DNA from: Phaeobacter bryozoorum
Lineage (GTDB): Bacteria; Pseudomonadota; Alphaproteobacteria; Rhodobacterales; Rhodobacteraceae
Strand: one strand, 5' to 3'
Assembly (NCBI RefSeq): GCF_041893525.1
Contig: NZ_CP169068.1
DNA: 64,000 nt
A program made the position numbers and the translations under genes. Below are positions 45,810 to 58,075 of the stretch, one piece after another (within the stretch, counting starts at the first letter, position 1; each line of letters starts with the position of its first letter). The notes beneath the pieces were generated by a model. It saw only the letters and a list, made by a program, of their open reading frames with translations. It was not told the origin of the DNA and did no database searches.

Positions 45810-46356
45810 TATGCGAATGATCTCGCTCAGGTTGTGCGCGACCCGGTGCGGCTGACAGCGTGTCGTCCGCATGATGCGTGCAGTGGCGTCAGGTATCACG
45901 GGAGAACCCTGCCATCGCGGCCCCCGCAGCGCGTCAGGGCAGGGGCAAGGCAGAGGCGGAGAGTAGACATCTGCCTTAAGAGTTTCGCGCATTGAGCGAG
46001 TCGCCCGGTGGCGCCTCAATTGGGGAAATGGCCGACCCAATTCCGCCTCAATCCCGATGATTCCTTTCCAAATTTCGATGCGACATCAGCAGACACAGGA
46101 AAAAACGCACCAAAATCCTTGCTGGAAAAGTTACAATTATTCATGTGTTTAAGTGGAATTATTCTAAAAGTGTTCAGGAAGGTTAAGGAAAATATAGAGA
46201 TGTGGCGCAGTGATGGCCGCAAACATCGGCCGCGTTAACCGGACGTTAATCACGTCACATTCTGCACCTCTTTCTGACAGCTCCCTACAACTCCAAGCCG
46301 CATTCCAGCCCCAGCAGACCCTGATGATGGCGATGTGGGAAAAACTGGAGTGGACC
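45810..46356. other. Intergenic region, AT-rich in its second half
   Basis: About 550 bases with no supported gene. From about 46040 to 46210 the composition turns markedly AT-rich (runs like AATTATTC and AAAATATAGAG) against the GC-rich background. It ends with the leader of the serine protease gene. The in-frame N-terminal extension of that protease (46210-46356) is not supported. Confidence 0.5.
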
Positions 46357-47070
46357 ATGAAACGCATTATCGGACTTATCGCCGCCGCCTTTATTTCGAG
46401 TACAACCTTTAGCCTCCCTGCCGAGGCGCAATCCGCAGGCGTGCGCGCCGTCGAGGGCTGGGAAGCTGTCGGACGGCTTAATATTGGCGGGCGCAATATG
46501 TGTACCGGCAGCCTCATCGCGCCAAATCTGGTGCTGACCGCCGCACATTGTCTCTATAATCCGCAGACCGGGCAGGCGGTAAACCCGCGCAATATCAAGT
46601 TCGAGGCCGGCCTCAATGGCCGCCGGGCCAAGGCGTCACGCCGTGTGGTGAAGGCTGTTGTTCATCCCGGCTATCGTCACAGCTGGTCCAGCAACAGCGC
46701 AGCGGGCAGCGATATTGCGGTGCTGCGTCTGGACCGCCCGATATCCGGCAGCGAGATCCGCCCCTTCGTGCTTGCCGCTGCGCCGACACCGGGGGAAAGC
46801 GTGGATGTACTGTCCTATACCGTGAACCAGGCCACCCGACCGGCCCGCGAAAAAGACTGCCAGATCCTGTCCACCCGCAGCGCGACGCTGGTAACCTCCT
46901 GCCGTGTCGAATATGGCGCCTCCGGCTCGCCGGTGTTGCAGATGCGTCCGGGCGGCACCCCGCGGCTGGTCTCGGTGATCTCTGCCAAGGCGCAGATGGG
47001 TCGCAAACGGGTTTCACTGGCCACCCCATTTGATGGATCGCTGCGTGCGCTGATGCGCCGCGCGGGCTGA
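46357..47070 (+). CDS. Secreted trypsin-like serine protease
   Basis: 237 residues. A signal peptide (MKRIIGLIAAAFISSTTFSL) is cleaved near PAEAQ. Chymotrypsin-fold catalytic residues are LTAAHC (His), SDIAVLRLDRP (Asp) and GASGSPVLQ (Ser). The Ser motif GASGSP differs from the usual GDSGGP of trypsins and resembles V8-type glutamyl endopeptidases. It should act outside the cytoplasm. The start is the ATG at 46357 after CTGGAGTGG; the open frame reaches 46210 but lacks a leader of its own. Stands alone before a terminator. Confidence 0.88.
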   Translation: MKRIIGLIAAAFISSTTFSLPAEAQSAGVRAVEGWEAVGRLNIGGRNMCTGSLIAPNLVLTAAHCLYNPQTGQAVNPRNIKFEAGLNGRRAKASRRVVKAVVHPGYRHSWSSNSAAGSDIAVLRLDRPISGSEIRPFVLAAAPTPGESVDVLSYTVNQATRPAREKDCQILSTRSATLVTSCRVEYGASGSPVLQMRPGGTPRLVSVISAKAQMGRKRVSLATPFDGSLRALMRRAG

Positions 47071-47143
47071 GCACGGGCTGTCCGGCCTCCGCTCCGTTTC
47101 CCACAAAAGCGTTTGTAGGAGGCGGGCCATCCCTGATCAGCCA

Positions 47144-47173
47144 AAAACCCCGGAGCCTCGGCTCCGGGGTTTT
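47144..47173 (+). terminator. Rho-independent terminator of the protease gene
   Basis: 13-bp stem AAAACCCCGGAGC/GCTCCGGGGTTTT with a short loop and T tail. Confidence 0.8.
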
Positions 47174-47235
47174 CCTATGTCCGAACCTTTGCCCAGCCCT
47201 CCCAGCAGGCCGCCTGTTGCGGCGAGGGCAAAAGA

Positions 47236-47264
47236 AAAGGCCCCGACGCAGGTGTCCGGGGCCT
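47236..47264 (-). terminator. Rho-independent terminator of carB
   Basis: 9-bp stem AAGGCCCCG/CGGGGCCTT, followed on the minus strand by TTCTTTT. It starts 35 bases after the carB stop and stands back to back with the protease terminator. Confidence 0.75.
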
Positions 47265-47298
47265 TCCAATAGGTTCGATCTCTGCCTGCCTCGGCAGA

Positions 47299-50658
<3,360 letters not shown>

Positions 50659-50846
50659 GGCCTGAATCCCTCTGATTTGCGCGAGTTATGGGCACCCCCG
50701 TGCGCCCAAATTGTCCTGCGTTATAGGGACCGCACCGAAAGGTTCAAGGGGGATCGGAAACCGAATTGGAAATGCCGCATCCGTGGGTTTTGTTCGCATA
50801 GCGAACGGATATATGTGGAGAGGTCATAACGACGGAGCAGGCTGAC

Positions 50847-52000
50847 GTGCGGATTTGCTTTGATCAGGGGCCGATGGGGGCCGGGACATGTTTTGAAACG
50901 CCGCTGCGCATGATCCGCGCAGAGCGGGCCGAAGACGTGCCTGCCGCGCTGGCGGCGCTGGATGCGGCGCGCGACGCCGGCCATTGGCTGGCGGGCTATG
51001 CGTCCTATGAGCTGGGCTATGCGCTGGAGCCAAAACTGGCGGGCCGGATGCCTGCGGGGCGGCGGCTGCCGCTCATTTGTTTTGGGGTCTATGCGGAACC
51101 GCGAGCGCAGAACATTGGGGGCCGGACCCGACCGCAGGCGGAAAGCGAAGCTGGTCTTGAAGGAATTACCCCCCGCTGGACTTTTGACCGCTACGCCGAA
51201 GCCTTCGCAGAGGTGAACCGCAACATTGGCCAGGGCGATATCTATCAGGCCAACCTGACCTTCCCGATTGATGCCGACGCTTATGGGACATCCGAAGACA
51301 TCTATGCCGCGCTTCAGGCCAGACAGGCCGTCGGCCACGGTGCCTTGGTCCAACAGGAGGGGCTGCCGGACCTGCTGTCACGCTCGCCAGAGCTGTTCTT
51401 CCGCACGGATGCAGAAGGGGGCATCGAGACCCGCCCGATGAAGGGCACCCAGCCGCGCAGCGACGATCCGTTGGAGGATGCCCGCCGCCGCGACTTTCTG
51501 CGCCAGGATGAGAAGAACCGCGCCGAAAACCTGATGATCGTGGACCTCTTGCGCAACGATATCTCACGCGTCGCCGAGACCGGGTCTGTGCATGTGCCGG
51601 AGCTGTTTGCGGTCGAGAGCTATGCCACGGTGCATCAGATGGTCTCCACCGTCCGCGCCAGATTGCGGCCCGACGCGGGGCTTGCGGAGATCTTTGCCGC
51701 GCTGTTTCCCTGCGGTTCCATCACCGGCGCCCCCAATTTCGCGCGATGGAAATCCTCGCGGAACTGGAACCCTGGGCGCGCGACATCTATTGCGGCACTA
51801 TCGGCTGGGCGGCGCCGGACGGCCGGGCAGAATTCAATGTGGCAATCCGCACGCTGATGCTGGACGCGGGCCGCGCGATGCTCAATGTGGGTGGTGGTGT
51901 GGTCTGGGACAGCACCGCAGATGCAGAATATGAGGAAGCCCTATGGAAAGCCCGCTTTGCCCGCGTGACACCCTCCAGAACGATCCCGCTTTCAGCCTGA
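50847..52000 (+). pseudogene. pabB: Aminodeoxychorismate synthase component I, interrupted by a one-base frameshift
   Basis: Frame one (50847-) has GQGDIYQANLTFPIDAD, the KGTQPRSDDP region, NRAENLMIVDLLRNDISRVA and FPCGSITGAP; it then runs into nonsense. Frame two picks up at about 51742 with AMEILAELEPWARDIYCGTI and ends at 52000 with GGGVVWDSTADAEYEEALWK. One base is missing near 51735-51739, where CCCAA-TTTCGC should read as a Pro-Lys-Phe-Arg codon series. PabB makes 4-amino-4-deoxychorismate for folate with glutamine-amidotransferase PabA. The end overlaps pabC by 58 bases, as in intact relatives. Probably a sequencing error. Confidence 0.88.
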
Positions 52001-52596
52001 TCGAGACGCTGGGCTGGCATCCGGGGCAGGGCTTTCGTCACCTGCGGCTGCATCTGGCCCGGATGGCGCGCAGCGCGGCTCTGTTCGGGATCGCTTTCGA
52101 TCCAAAGCGGGCGGAGGCGGTTCTGGCGGAAGCCACCGATGCGGCGCCGCTGCGCTGCCGCCTGACGCTGGACGCGGCTGGCCAACTGGCGCTGACCACG
52201 GCTCCGCTGGGCGGCACGCCTTCTGAATGGCGGCTGGGGGTCGCGGAGACCCGGCTGGAAGCGGACGACATGTGGCTTCAGCACAAGACAACCCGCCGCG
52301 CGCTCTACGATGCCGCGCGGGCCGCGCTGCCGGAAGGCGTGGATGAACTCCTGTTCCTGAACGAGCAGTGCGAGGTTTGCGAGGGCACTATCACCAATAT
52401 CTTTGTAACCCGCCCGGACGGGCAGGTGATCACGCCGCCGCTCAGCTGCGGCCTGCTGCCGGGTATCCTGCGGCAGGTGATGCTGGAGCGGGAGGAATGC
52501 ACGGAGGCGGTGCTGCGTCTTGAGGACCTTAGGTGTGCCAAGGCCATCCATATGGGCAATTCCCTGCGCGGGCTGATCCCGGCACGTCTGGTGTAA
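51943..52596 (+). CDS. pabC: Aminodeoxychorismate lyase-type class IV aminotransferase
   Basis: 217 residues of the class IV PLP fold: LIETLGWHPGQGFRHLRLHL, the RCRLTLDAAGQ strand, the Schiff-base lysine in LQHKTTRRALYDAARA, and EVCEGTITNIFVT with GLLPGILRQVML at the end. It converts aminodeoxychorismate to 4-aminobenzoate and pyruvate. It is somewhat short (typical 270), a form seen with PabB-linked copies. It overlaps the end of pabB by 58 bases, so they are coupled and function together in folate synthesis. Confidence 0.85.
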   Translation: MESPLCPRDTLQNDPAFSLIETLGWHPGQGFRHLRLHLARMARSAALFGIAFDPKRAEAVLAEATDAAPLRCRLTLDAAGQLALTTAPLGGTPSEWRLGVAETRLEADDMWLQHKTTRRALYDAARAALPEGVDELLFLNEQCEVCEGTITNIFVTRPDGQVITPPLSCGLLPGILRQVMLEREECTEAVLRLEDLRCAKAIHMGNSLRGLIPARLV

Positions 52597-52850
52597 CGGG
52601 GGCGCTCCCGCGGACAAGCCGCCCTTCTGGCTGACGCCAGCGGGCCCTTGCCCTTTGGGCGTGGCAGCGCACCATTGGGTGCGCTGCGGTTCCGCAGAAC
52701 GCAACCAACGCCGTGCCAGAGGCACGGCGCCCGGCCCAACGTCGGAGGCCTCAGCGCGTCCGCGATGAGACCGTAGAGGGCGGGAGACCCTCGCTCGGGC
52801 GCGCAACAGGCACTATTGGTGGCTCGCGGCTGTCGAATCCGCCCAGTTTG
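52597..52850. repeat. Palindrome-rich intergenic element before aspS
   Basis: A cluster of hairpin-forming inverted repeats: CAGCGCACC/GGTGCGCTG (52665-52686), CTGCGG/CCGCAG (52684-52697) and GCCGTGCC/GGCACGGC (52710-52728). No gene. The block resembles REP-like elements of Rhodobacterales that I recall but could not confirm; the first hairpins may terminate pabC transcription. Confidence 0.5.
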
Positions 52851-52851
52851 C

Positions 52852-52880
52852 TTGACAACGGCGTCGCAACCTAGTGTACC
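52852..52880 (+). promoter_or_regulatory. Candidate aspS promoter
   Basis: A consensus -35 TTGACA at 52852 is followed after 17 bases by TGTACC (52875); the -10 is weak. It is placed about 90 bases before the aspS start. Confidence 0.4.
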
Positions 52881-52967
52881 ACCCCGGACGAATTCCGCGC
52901 CGTTCTGGCGCATTTCCCGATTGACGGCCCTCCCGGACATGAGACCGGTATAATGAAAGGTCACCCC

Positions 52968-54752
52968 ATGCACGACTATCGCAGCCATACCTGCGCCGAA
53001 CTGAACAAATCCAACGTCGGTGAAACCGTCCGCCTGTCGGGCTGGGTCCACCGCGTCCGCGACCATGGCGGGTTGTTGTTCATCGACCTGCGCGACCATT
53101 ACGGTGTGACCCAGGTCATGGCCGACCCGGACAGCCCGGTCTTTGCCGAGATCGAGAAGGTCCGCTCCGAATGGTGTATCCGCATCGACGGCAATGTCAT
53201 GGCCCGTGATGAGAGCCTGGTGAACCCGAAAATCTCCACCGGCGAGATCGAAGTCTTTATCCGCGATATCGAGGTGCTGGGCAAATCCGAGGAACTGCCG
53301 CTGATGGTCTTCGGCGAGCAGGAATACCCCGAGGAAACCCGCCTGCGCTATCGCTATCTGGACCTGCGCCGCGAGAAGATGCAGCGCAACATGGTGCTGC
53401 GCTCCAACATGATCCGTTCGATCCGCAACCGCATGTGGGACATCGGCTTCAACGAATACCAGACCCCGATCATCACCGCCTCCTCCCCCGAGGGCGCGCG
53501 CGACTTCCTGGTGCCGTCGCGCCTGCATCCGGGCAAGTTCTATGCGCTGCCGCAGGCGCCGCAGCAGTTCAAGCAGCTGATGATGGTGTCGGGCTTTGAC
53601 AAGTATTTCCAGATCGCGCCCTGCTTCCGCGACGAGGACCCGCGCGCCGACCGCTCGCCTGCGGATTTTTACCAGCTCGACATGGAAATGTCCTTTGTCA
53701 CCCAGCAGGATGTGTTCGACACCATCGCGCCGGTGATGGCGGGCGTGTTCGAGGAATTCGGCGGCGGCCGCAAGGTCGACCCGGCGCATGACTGGCCGCA
53801 GATCTCCTACAAGGATGCCGCCAAATGGTACGGCACCGACAAGCCGGACCTCAGGAACCCGATCAAGATGCAGGACTGTTCCGAGCATTTCCGCGGGTCT
53901 GGGTTCGCGATCTTTGCAAACCTCTTGGAAAACGAAGGCACAGAAGTGCGCGCGATCCCGGCACCGACCGGCGGCTCCCGCAAGTTCTGCGACCGGATGA
54001 ACAAGTTTGCGCAAGGAGAAGGCCTGCCGGGCATGGGCTATATTTTCTGGCGCGACGGCGACAACGGCATGGAAGCGGCTGGCCCGCTGGCCAAGAACAT
54101 CGGCCCTGAGCGCACTGAGGCGATCCGCCAGCAGCTGGGACTGGGCGTTGGTGACGCGGCCTTTTTCCTCGGCGGCAAGCCGAAGGCGTTTGAAGGCGTC
54201 GCGGGCAAGGCCCGCACCGTCATCGGCGAGGAGCTGGGCCTCATTGACAAGGACCGCTTTGCGTTTGCCTGGATCGTCGACTTCCCGATCTACGAGAAGG
54301 ACGAGGAAACCGGCAAGATCGACTTTGAGCACAACCCGTTCTCGATGCCGCAGGGCGGCATGGACGCGCTGCTGTCCGATCCGCTGGCCGTGAAGGGCTA
54401 CCAGTACGACCTCGCCTGCAACGGCTATGAACTGGTCTCCGGCGCGATCCGGAACCACAAGCCGGAGATCATGTTCAAGGCCTTTGAAATCGCGGGCTAC
54501 GGCAAGGAAGAGGTCGAAAAACGCTTTGGCGGCATGGTCAACGCCTTCCAGTACGGCGCCCCGCCGCACGGTGGCTGCGCGGCCGGTATCGACCGCATGG
54601 TAATGCTCTTGGCCGACGAGGCCAACATCCGCGAGGTCATCATGTTCCCGATGAACCAGCGCGCCGAAGATCTGATGATGTCGGCCCCGTCGGAACCGCT
54701 GAGCGAGCAGCTGATGGAGCTGGGGCTGCGGGTGATTCCACAGGACCAGTAA
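52968..54752 (+). CDS. aspS: Aspartyl-tRNA synthetase
   Basis: 594 residues, the bacterial AspRS size. An N-terminal anticodon-binding OB fold (VRLSGWVHRVRDHGGLLFID) leads to the class II core: motif 2 in CFRDEDPRADRSPADFYQLD, the bacterial insertion (GAD-like) in the middle, and motif 3 in HGGCAAGIDRMVMLLADEAN. It charges tRNA-Asp, and possibly tRNA-Asn where no AsnRS exists. The ATG at 52968 (MHDYRSHTCAEL) is preferred over one five codons upstream because AAAGGT lies just before it. Confidence 0.97.
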   Translation: MHDYRSHTCAELNKSNVGETVRLSGWVHRVRDHGGLLFIDLRDHYGVTQVMADPDSPVFAEIEKVRSEWCIRIDGNVMARDESLVNPKISTGEIEVFIRDIEVLGKSEELPLMVFGEQEYPEETRLRYRYLDLRREKMQRNMVLRSNMIRSIRNRMWDIGFNEYQTPIITASSPEGARDFLVPSRLHPGKFYALPQAPQQFKQLMMVSGFDKYFQIAPCFRDEDPRADRSPADFYQLDMEMSFVTQQDVFDTIAPVMAGVFEEFGGGRKVDPAHDWPQISYKDAAKWYGTDKPDLRNPIKMQDCSEHFRGSGFAIFANLLENEGTEVRAIPAPTGGSRKFCDRMNKFAQGEGLPGMGYIFWRDGDNGMEAAGPLAKNIGPERTEAIRQQLGLGVGDAAFFLGGKPKAFEGVAGKARTVIGEELGLIDKDRFAFAWIVDFPIYEKDEETGKIDFEHNPFSMPQGGMDALLSDPLAVKGYQYDLACNGYELVSGAIRNHKPEIMFKAFEIAGYGKEEVEKRFGGMVNAFQYGAPPHGGCAAGIDRMVMLLADEANIREVIMFPMNQRAEDLMMSAPSEPLSEQLMELGLRVIPQDQ

Positions 54753-54770
54753 CCTCTGGAGGTCAGTCTG

Positions 54771-54803
54771 AAACAGGCCCGGGCATATGTCCGGGCCTGT
54801 TTT
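54771..54803 (+). terminator. Rho-independent terminator of aspS
   Basis: 12-bp perfect stem AAACAGGCCCGG/CCGGGCCTGTTT with an 8-base loop and TTT tail. Confidence 0.85.
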
Positions 54804-54964
54804 GATTCGGCGGCCATCGCAGCGCCGTCGAGTTGTGGCGCGATCTTGGCGGCCCGCAGTGCGCCCATGAGCAGAGAGTTGCGTGCCTGAGGAAATTCAG
54901 CTGGTGTCGGCGCTGCGATATCCTACTCTTGTCGGGTTGCAACAGCTCATGAGCGGGGAAAGCG

Positions 54965-56374
54965 ATGCGCTTTGACGGGGAATTGGCGGAGATCCGTTTC
55001 GGCTGCGGCCTGTCGCCGCTGCATGCCCCAGCCGCCGGGCCGGAGCGGCTGCTTGCTGACCTTCAGGCCCCGGATCATGCGGCGCAGACCTGGTCGATCC
55101 CTGGTTTTGACGCTGCGCTGGCGGATGCTCGGGCCTATTCCGCCGCCCGCCGCGCCCGCAAGGCGGCCGCTGGCAGCCCGGATTTCGAGATGCGCGACAG
55201 GGATCTGAAACACCAGCGCGCCCAGATGCGGGACCATCAGGCGGATTGGTTCGTTCGACGGCTGCTGCGCTGCGTGACAACGCCGCATGGGTTTCGCGAA
55301 CGGCTTGCGCTGTTCTGGGCGGATCACTTCACCGCGCAGGGCAAGATTGCCGCGCTGCGCTACGCTGCCACCCCCTATGTCGAGACGTCGATCCGCCCGC
55401 ATATAGCCGCGCGGTTCGAGGATCTGCTGATTGCGGCTGTGACCAGCCCGCTGATGCTGCATTACCTGGACCAGCACCGGTCCACCGGCCCCAACAGCCG
55501 CCGCGCCAAACGGGTCGCGCAGCGTCAGGGGCGGGTGGTCGGGCTCAATGAGAATCTGGCGCGCGAAGTGCTGGAACTGCACACGCTCGGCGTTGGCGGG
55601 CCTTATACGCAACAGGATGTGCGCCAGCTGGCCGAGCTGTTCACCGGCATGATCTACGACACCACCGAGGGCTTCAAATTTGCGCCGGGATGGGCCGAGC
55701 CGGGGGCCGAGACCCTATTGGGAAAGCGCTACGATGCCGAGGTCACCGGTCTGGCTGCGATCAAACAGGCGCTGCGGGATCTGGCGCGCCACCCGGCCAC
55801 GGCGGATCATCTGGCGCATAAACTGGCGGTGCATTTCACCCGTGACACGCCGGACCCGGCACTGGTCGCCCATCTGGCGGCCCGCTACCGGGCGACATCG
55901 GGGGATCTGACGCAGGTCTATGCGGCGCTGCTGGAGCATCCGGCGGCCTGGCAACCTGACCTTGAAAACGTCAAACCGCCCTTTGCCTATCTCGCCTCGG
56001 CCTGTCGGGCGCTGGCGTTGCCAGCTGCCGCGCTGACCGGGCTGAGTCGGGCGCAGGTCAACCGGTTCTTCCTGCGTCCGATGCAGCGCATGGGCCAGCG
56101 CTGGGAGGTCTCCAACGGTCCCGACGGCTGGCCCGAGGGCGATGCAACCTGGATCACGCCGCAGGCTCTGGCGGAGCGGCTGCGCTGGTGCATGTCGGTG
56201 CCGACACAGGTGATGGTGCAGGGCGCAGGACCATTGCCCGCGCCGCTTCAGCTGCTGCGAAGCGCCCTTGGCGGCCGGGAAACCGCGCAGCTGCGGTTCG
56301 TCGCAACAGCTGCCGAAACCGAGCGGGAGGCGATAGGACTGATCCTGGCCTCACCCGCCTTTCAGCGGCGTTGA
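54965..56374 (+). CDS. DUF1800 family protein
   Basis: 469 residues. DUF1800 landmarks are EIRFGCGLSPLHAPA near the N terminus, QADWFVRRLLRCVTTPHGFR, then LALFWADHFTAQGKIAAL, and GLNENLAREVLELHTLGVGG with TQQDVRQLAELFTGMI. Function is not established; the family is regularly paired with a Tat-exported DUF1501 protein, as here with the next gene starting 13 bases later. No signal peptide is evident in this one. Start ATG at 54965 follows GGGGAAAG. Confidence 0.86.
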   Translation: MRFDGELAEIRFGCGLSPLHAPAAGPERLLADLQAPDHAAQTWSIPGFDAALADARAYSAARRARKAAAGSPDFEMRDRDLKHQRAQMRDHQADWFVRRLLRCVTTPHGFRERLALFWADHFTAQGKIAALRYAATPYVETSIRPHIAARFEDLLIAAVTSPLMLHYLDQHRSTGPNSRRAKRVAQRQGRVVGLNENLAREVLELHTLGVGGPYTQQDVRQLAELFTGMIYDTTEGFKFAPGWAEPGAETLLGKRYDAEVTGLAAIKQALRDLARHPATADHLAHKLAVHFTRDTPDPALVAHLAARYRATSGDLTQVYAALLEHPAAWQPDLENVKPPFAYLASACRALALPAAALTGLSRAQVNRFFLRPMQRMGQRWEVSNGPDGWPEGDATWITPQALAERLRWCMSVPTQVMVQGAGPLPAPLQLLRSALGGRETAQLRFVATAAETEREAIGLILASPAFQRR

Positions 56375-56387
56375 GAGGGAGATCGAG

Positions 56388-57648
56388 ATGACCAAGACAC
56401 CGCGTCATGGGTTCACTGGCCCATCCCGCCCCTCTGGACTGACCCGGCGCGGTTTCCTCGCCCGCTCCGGTCTGATTGGCTGTTCGCTGGCGGCAAGCCC
56501 GCTGCTGACCCCCGTGAGCTTTGCTGCGGCCCCCTGGGACAGCCGACTGGTGGTGATCATCCTGCGCGGTGGCATGGATGCCATCGATGTGGTCCAGCCC
56601 TATGGTGATCCGGCCTATGCCGGCCTGCGGTCGAGTTCTCAGGGGAGGGCCGCAAAATGGCGGGCTCGATCTGGATGGCTATTTTTCCCTGCATCCGGGA
56701 CTTGCCCCCTTGATGCCGTTGTGGCGGGCGGAGCAGCTCGGGTTTATTCACGCGGTATCAACGCCTTATCGCGACAAGCGCAGCCATTTTGACGGTCAGG
56801 ATCTGCTGGAAGCCGGGACGCCGGGCCTGCACCAGCGCCGCGACGGATGGCTGAACCGGCTGTTGCAGATCACGCCCGGTGTCGAGGCGCGCACCGCCTT
56901 TGCCATCGGGCAGGGGGAAATGAAACTGTTGCAGGGCGCGGCCCCGGTGTCCGACTGGTCGCCGGATGCGGAAATGGCTCTCAGCCCGCAGGCCGAACGT
57001 CTGGCCGGTCTCATGATGGAGCAGGATCCGCTGTTTCATGCCGCTCTGGCAGAGGCGCTCGACCTTGCCGACAGCGCACCCATGGATGCCGACGGCGCCG
57101 GGAGCGCAGAGGCAACGGGAAGCATGGGGCAGGCCAAGGCACGATCCCGACCGCATCAGCGGATTGCCAGCTATGCGGCCCAGCAGCTGCGCGGTGACAG
57201 CCGGATTGCGGCTTTCTCGATCAACGGCTGGGATACGCACAACCGTCAGACCGGCGCGCTCACACGGGCGCTGGGGCGCCTGTCCGATACCATTCTGACA
57301 CTGTACCGCGATCTTGGGCCGGGGATCTGGGACAAAACCGCAGTGGTGGCGATGACCGAATTTGGCCGCACCGTGCGCGAGAACGGGACCAGCGGCACCG
57401 ATCACGGAACCGGCGGTGCGATGGTGCTGGCCGGTGGCGCGATCCGGGGTGGCCGGGTTCACGGGCTGTGGCCGGGTCTTGAGGAGGCGGCGCTGTTTGA
57501 TCGCCGTGATCTGATGCCCACCGGCGATGTGCGGGCCCATATGGGCTGGATCATGCGCGGTATGATCGGCACCGACGCCCAGCAGATTGCAGATGTGGTT
57601 TTTCCCGGCGTCGAGCTGGGCGCCGATCCGGGGGTGCTGCGGCGCTGA
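56388..57648 (+). pseudogene. DUF1501 family Tat-exported protein, interrupted by a one-base frameshift
   Basis: Frame one (56388-) has a twin-arginine signal, LTRRGFLARSGLIGCSLAAS, then APWDSRLVVIILRGGMDAID with VVQPYGDPAYAGLR. The frame then fails near 56641-56650 and frame two continues as NGGLDLDGYFSLHPGLAPLM, then HFDGQDLLEAGTPGLH and GWDTHNRQTGALTRALGRLS to 57648. One extra base (in GGGGAGGG) explains it. DUF1501 proteins are exported and possibly sulfatase-like; their role is unproven. The preceding DUF1800 gene is its usual partner. Either an error or a dead gene. Confidence 0.83.
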
Positions 57649-57811
57649 CGGGGATGCGCTGACCGCTGCGGCGGCTTGCGGCTCCGCCACTGGGCCGCCA
57701 GTCAGCGATCAATGGGAGCGGGGCCGAGAGTGTATCGGCTCGCGCGATCTGTCGCCTTGCGCCGCTATGTGGGTGCCGCGCAGTTGCCGACCGCGATAGC
57801 GACCGTGCGAT

Positions 57812-57920
57812 CTGTCATCCAATAGACTGACCGGGCTACCTGTCAGCAAGGATGCTCGCCCAACGATCTGTCAGCAAGGGGGCGGACGGGGTGACCTGTC
57901 AGCCAGGATCAGGTGATCCC
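57812..57920. repeat. Tandem repeat, 28-bp period, four units
   Basis: CTGTCATCC at 57812, then CTGTCAGCAAGG at 57840 and 57868 and CTGTCAGCCAGG at 57896: starts exactly 28 bases apart. Only the first ~12 bases of each unit are conserved; the rest varies. It lies between the DUF1501 gene and the minus-strand 46-residue gene. See the finding. Confidence 0.7.
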
Positions 57921-57933
57921 GTGGCACGGCAGA

Positions 57934-58074
57934 TCAGCGGTCGCTGCGATCAAGGATGACCAGCGATCCCAATGTCCGGTCGCGGTTACGGCGGATTTCA
58001 CGGGCCGAGAACCGCGCCTGAAGATATAGGACAATGCCCAAAGTGGTCGAGGCGATGAGAACGATTTCGATCAT
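57934..58074 (-). CDS. Small single-pass membrane protein, 46 residues
   Basis: The minus frame ATG at 58074 reads MIEIVLIASTTLGIVLYLQA followed by RFSAREIRRNRDRTLGSLVI and LDRSDR. The first ~19 residues form one hydrophobic helix, followed by an arginine-rich, positively charged segment, so the N terminus should face out and the tail stay in the cytoplasm. It starts one base after the stop of the response-regulator gene (TGAGATG), so it must be co-translated with it. No homologue is recognised. It is short, but coupling and codon pattern support it. Confidence 0.6.
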   Translation of the reverse strand: MIEIVLIASTTLGIVLYLQARFSAREIRRNRDRTLGSLVILDRSDR

Positions 58075-58075
58075 C

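Noticed and set aside
46016..46222. 68-codon minus frame in the AT-rich spacer
   Set aside because: No start context, no partner and no recognisable sequence.
52305..54569. 754-codon minus-strand frame opposite aspS
   Set aside because: Antisense shadow of aspS; composition typical of reversed GC-rich codons.
57812..57920. Possible CRISPR array
   Set aside because: Period is 28 bp throughout, only ~12 bp per unit are conserved and there are no distinct spacers or cas genes.
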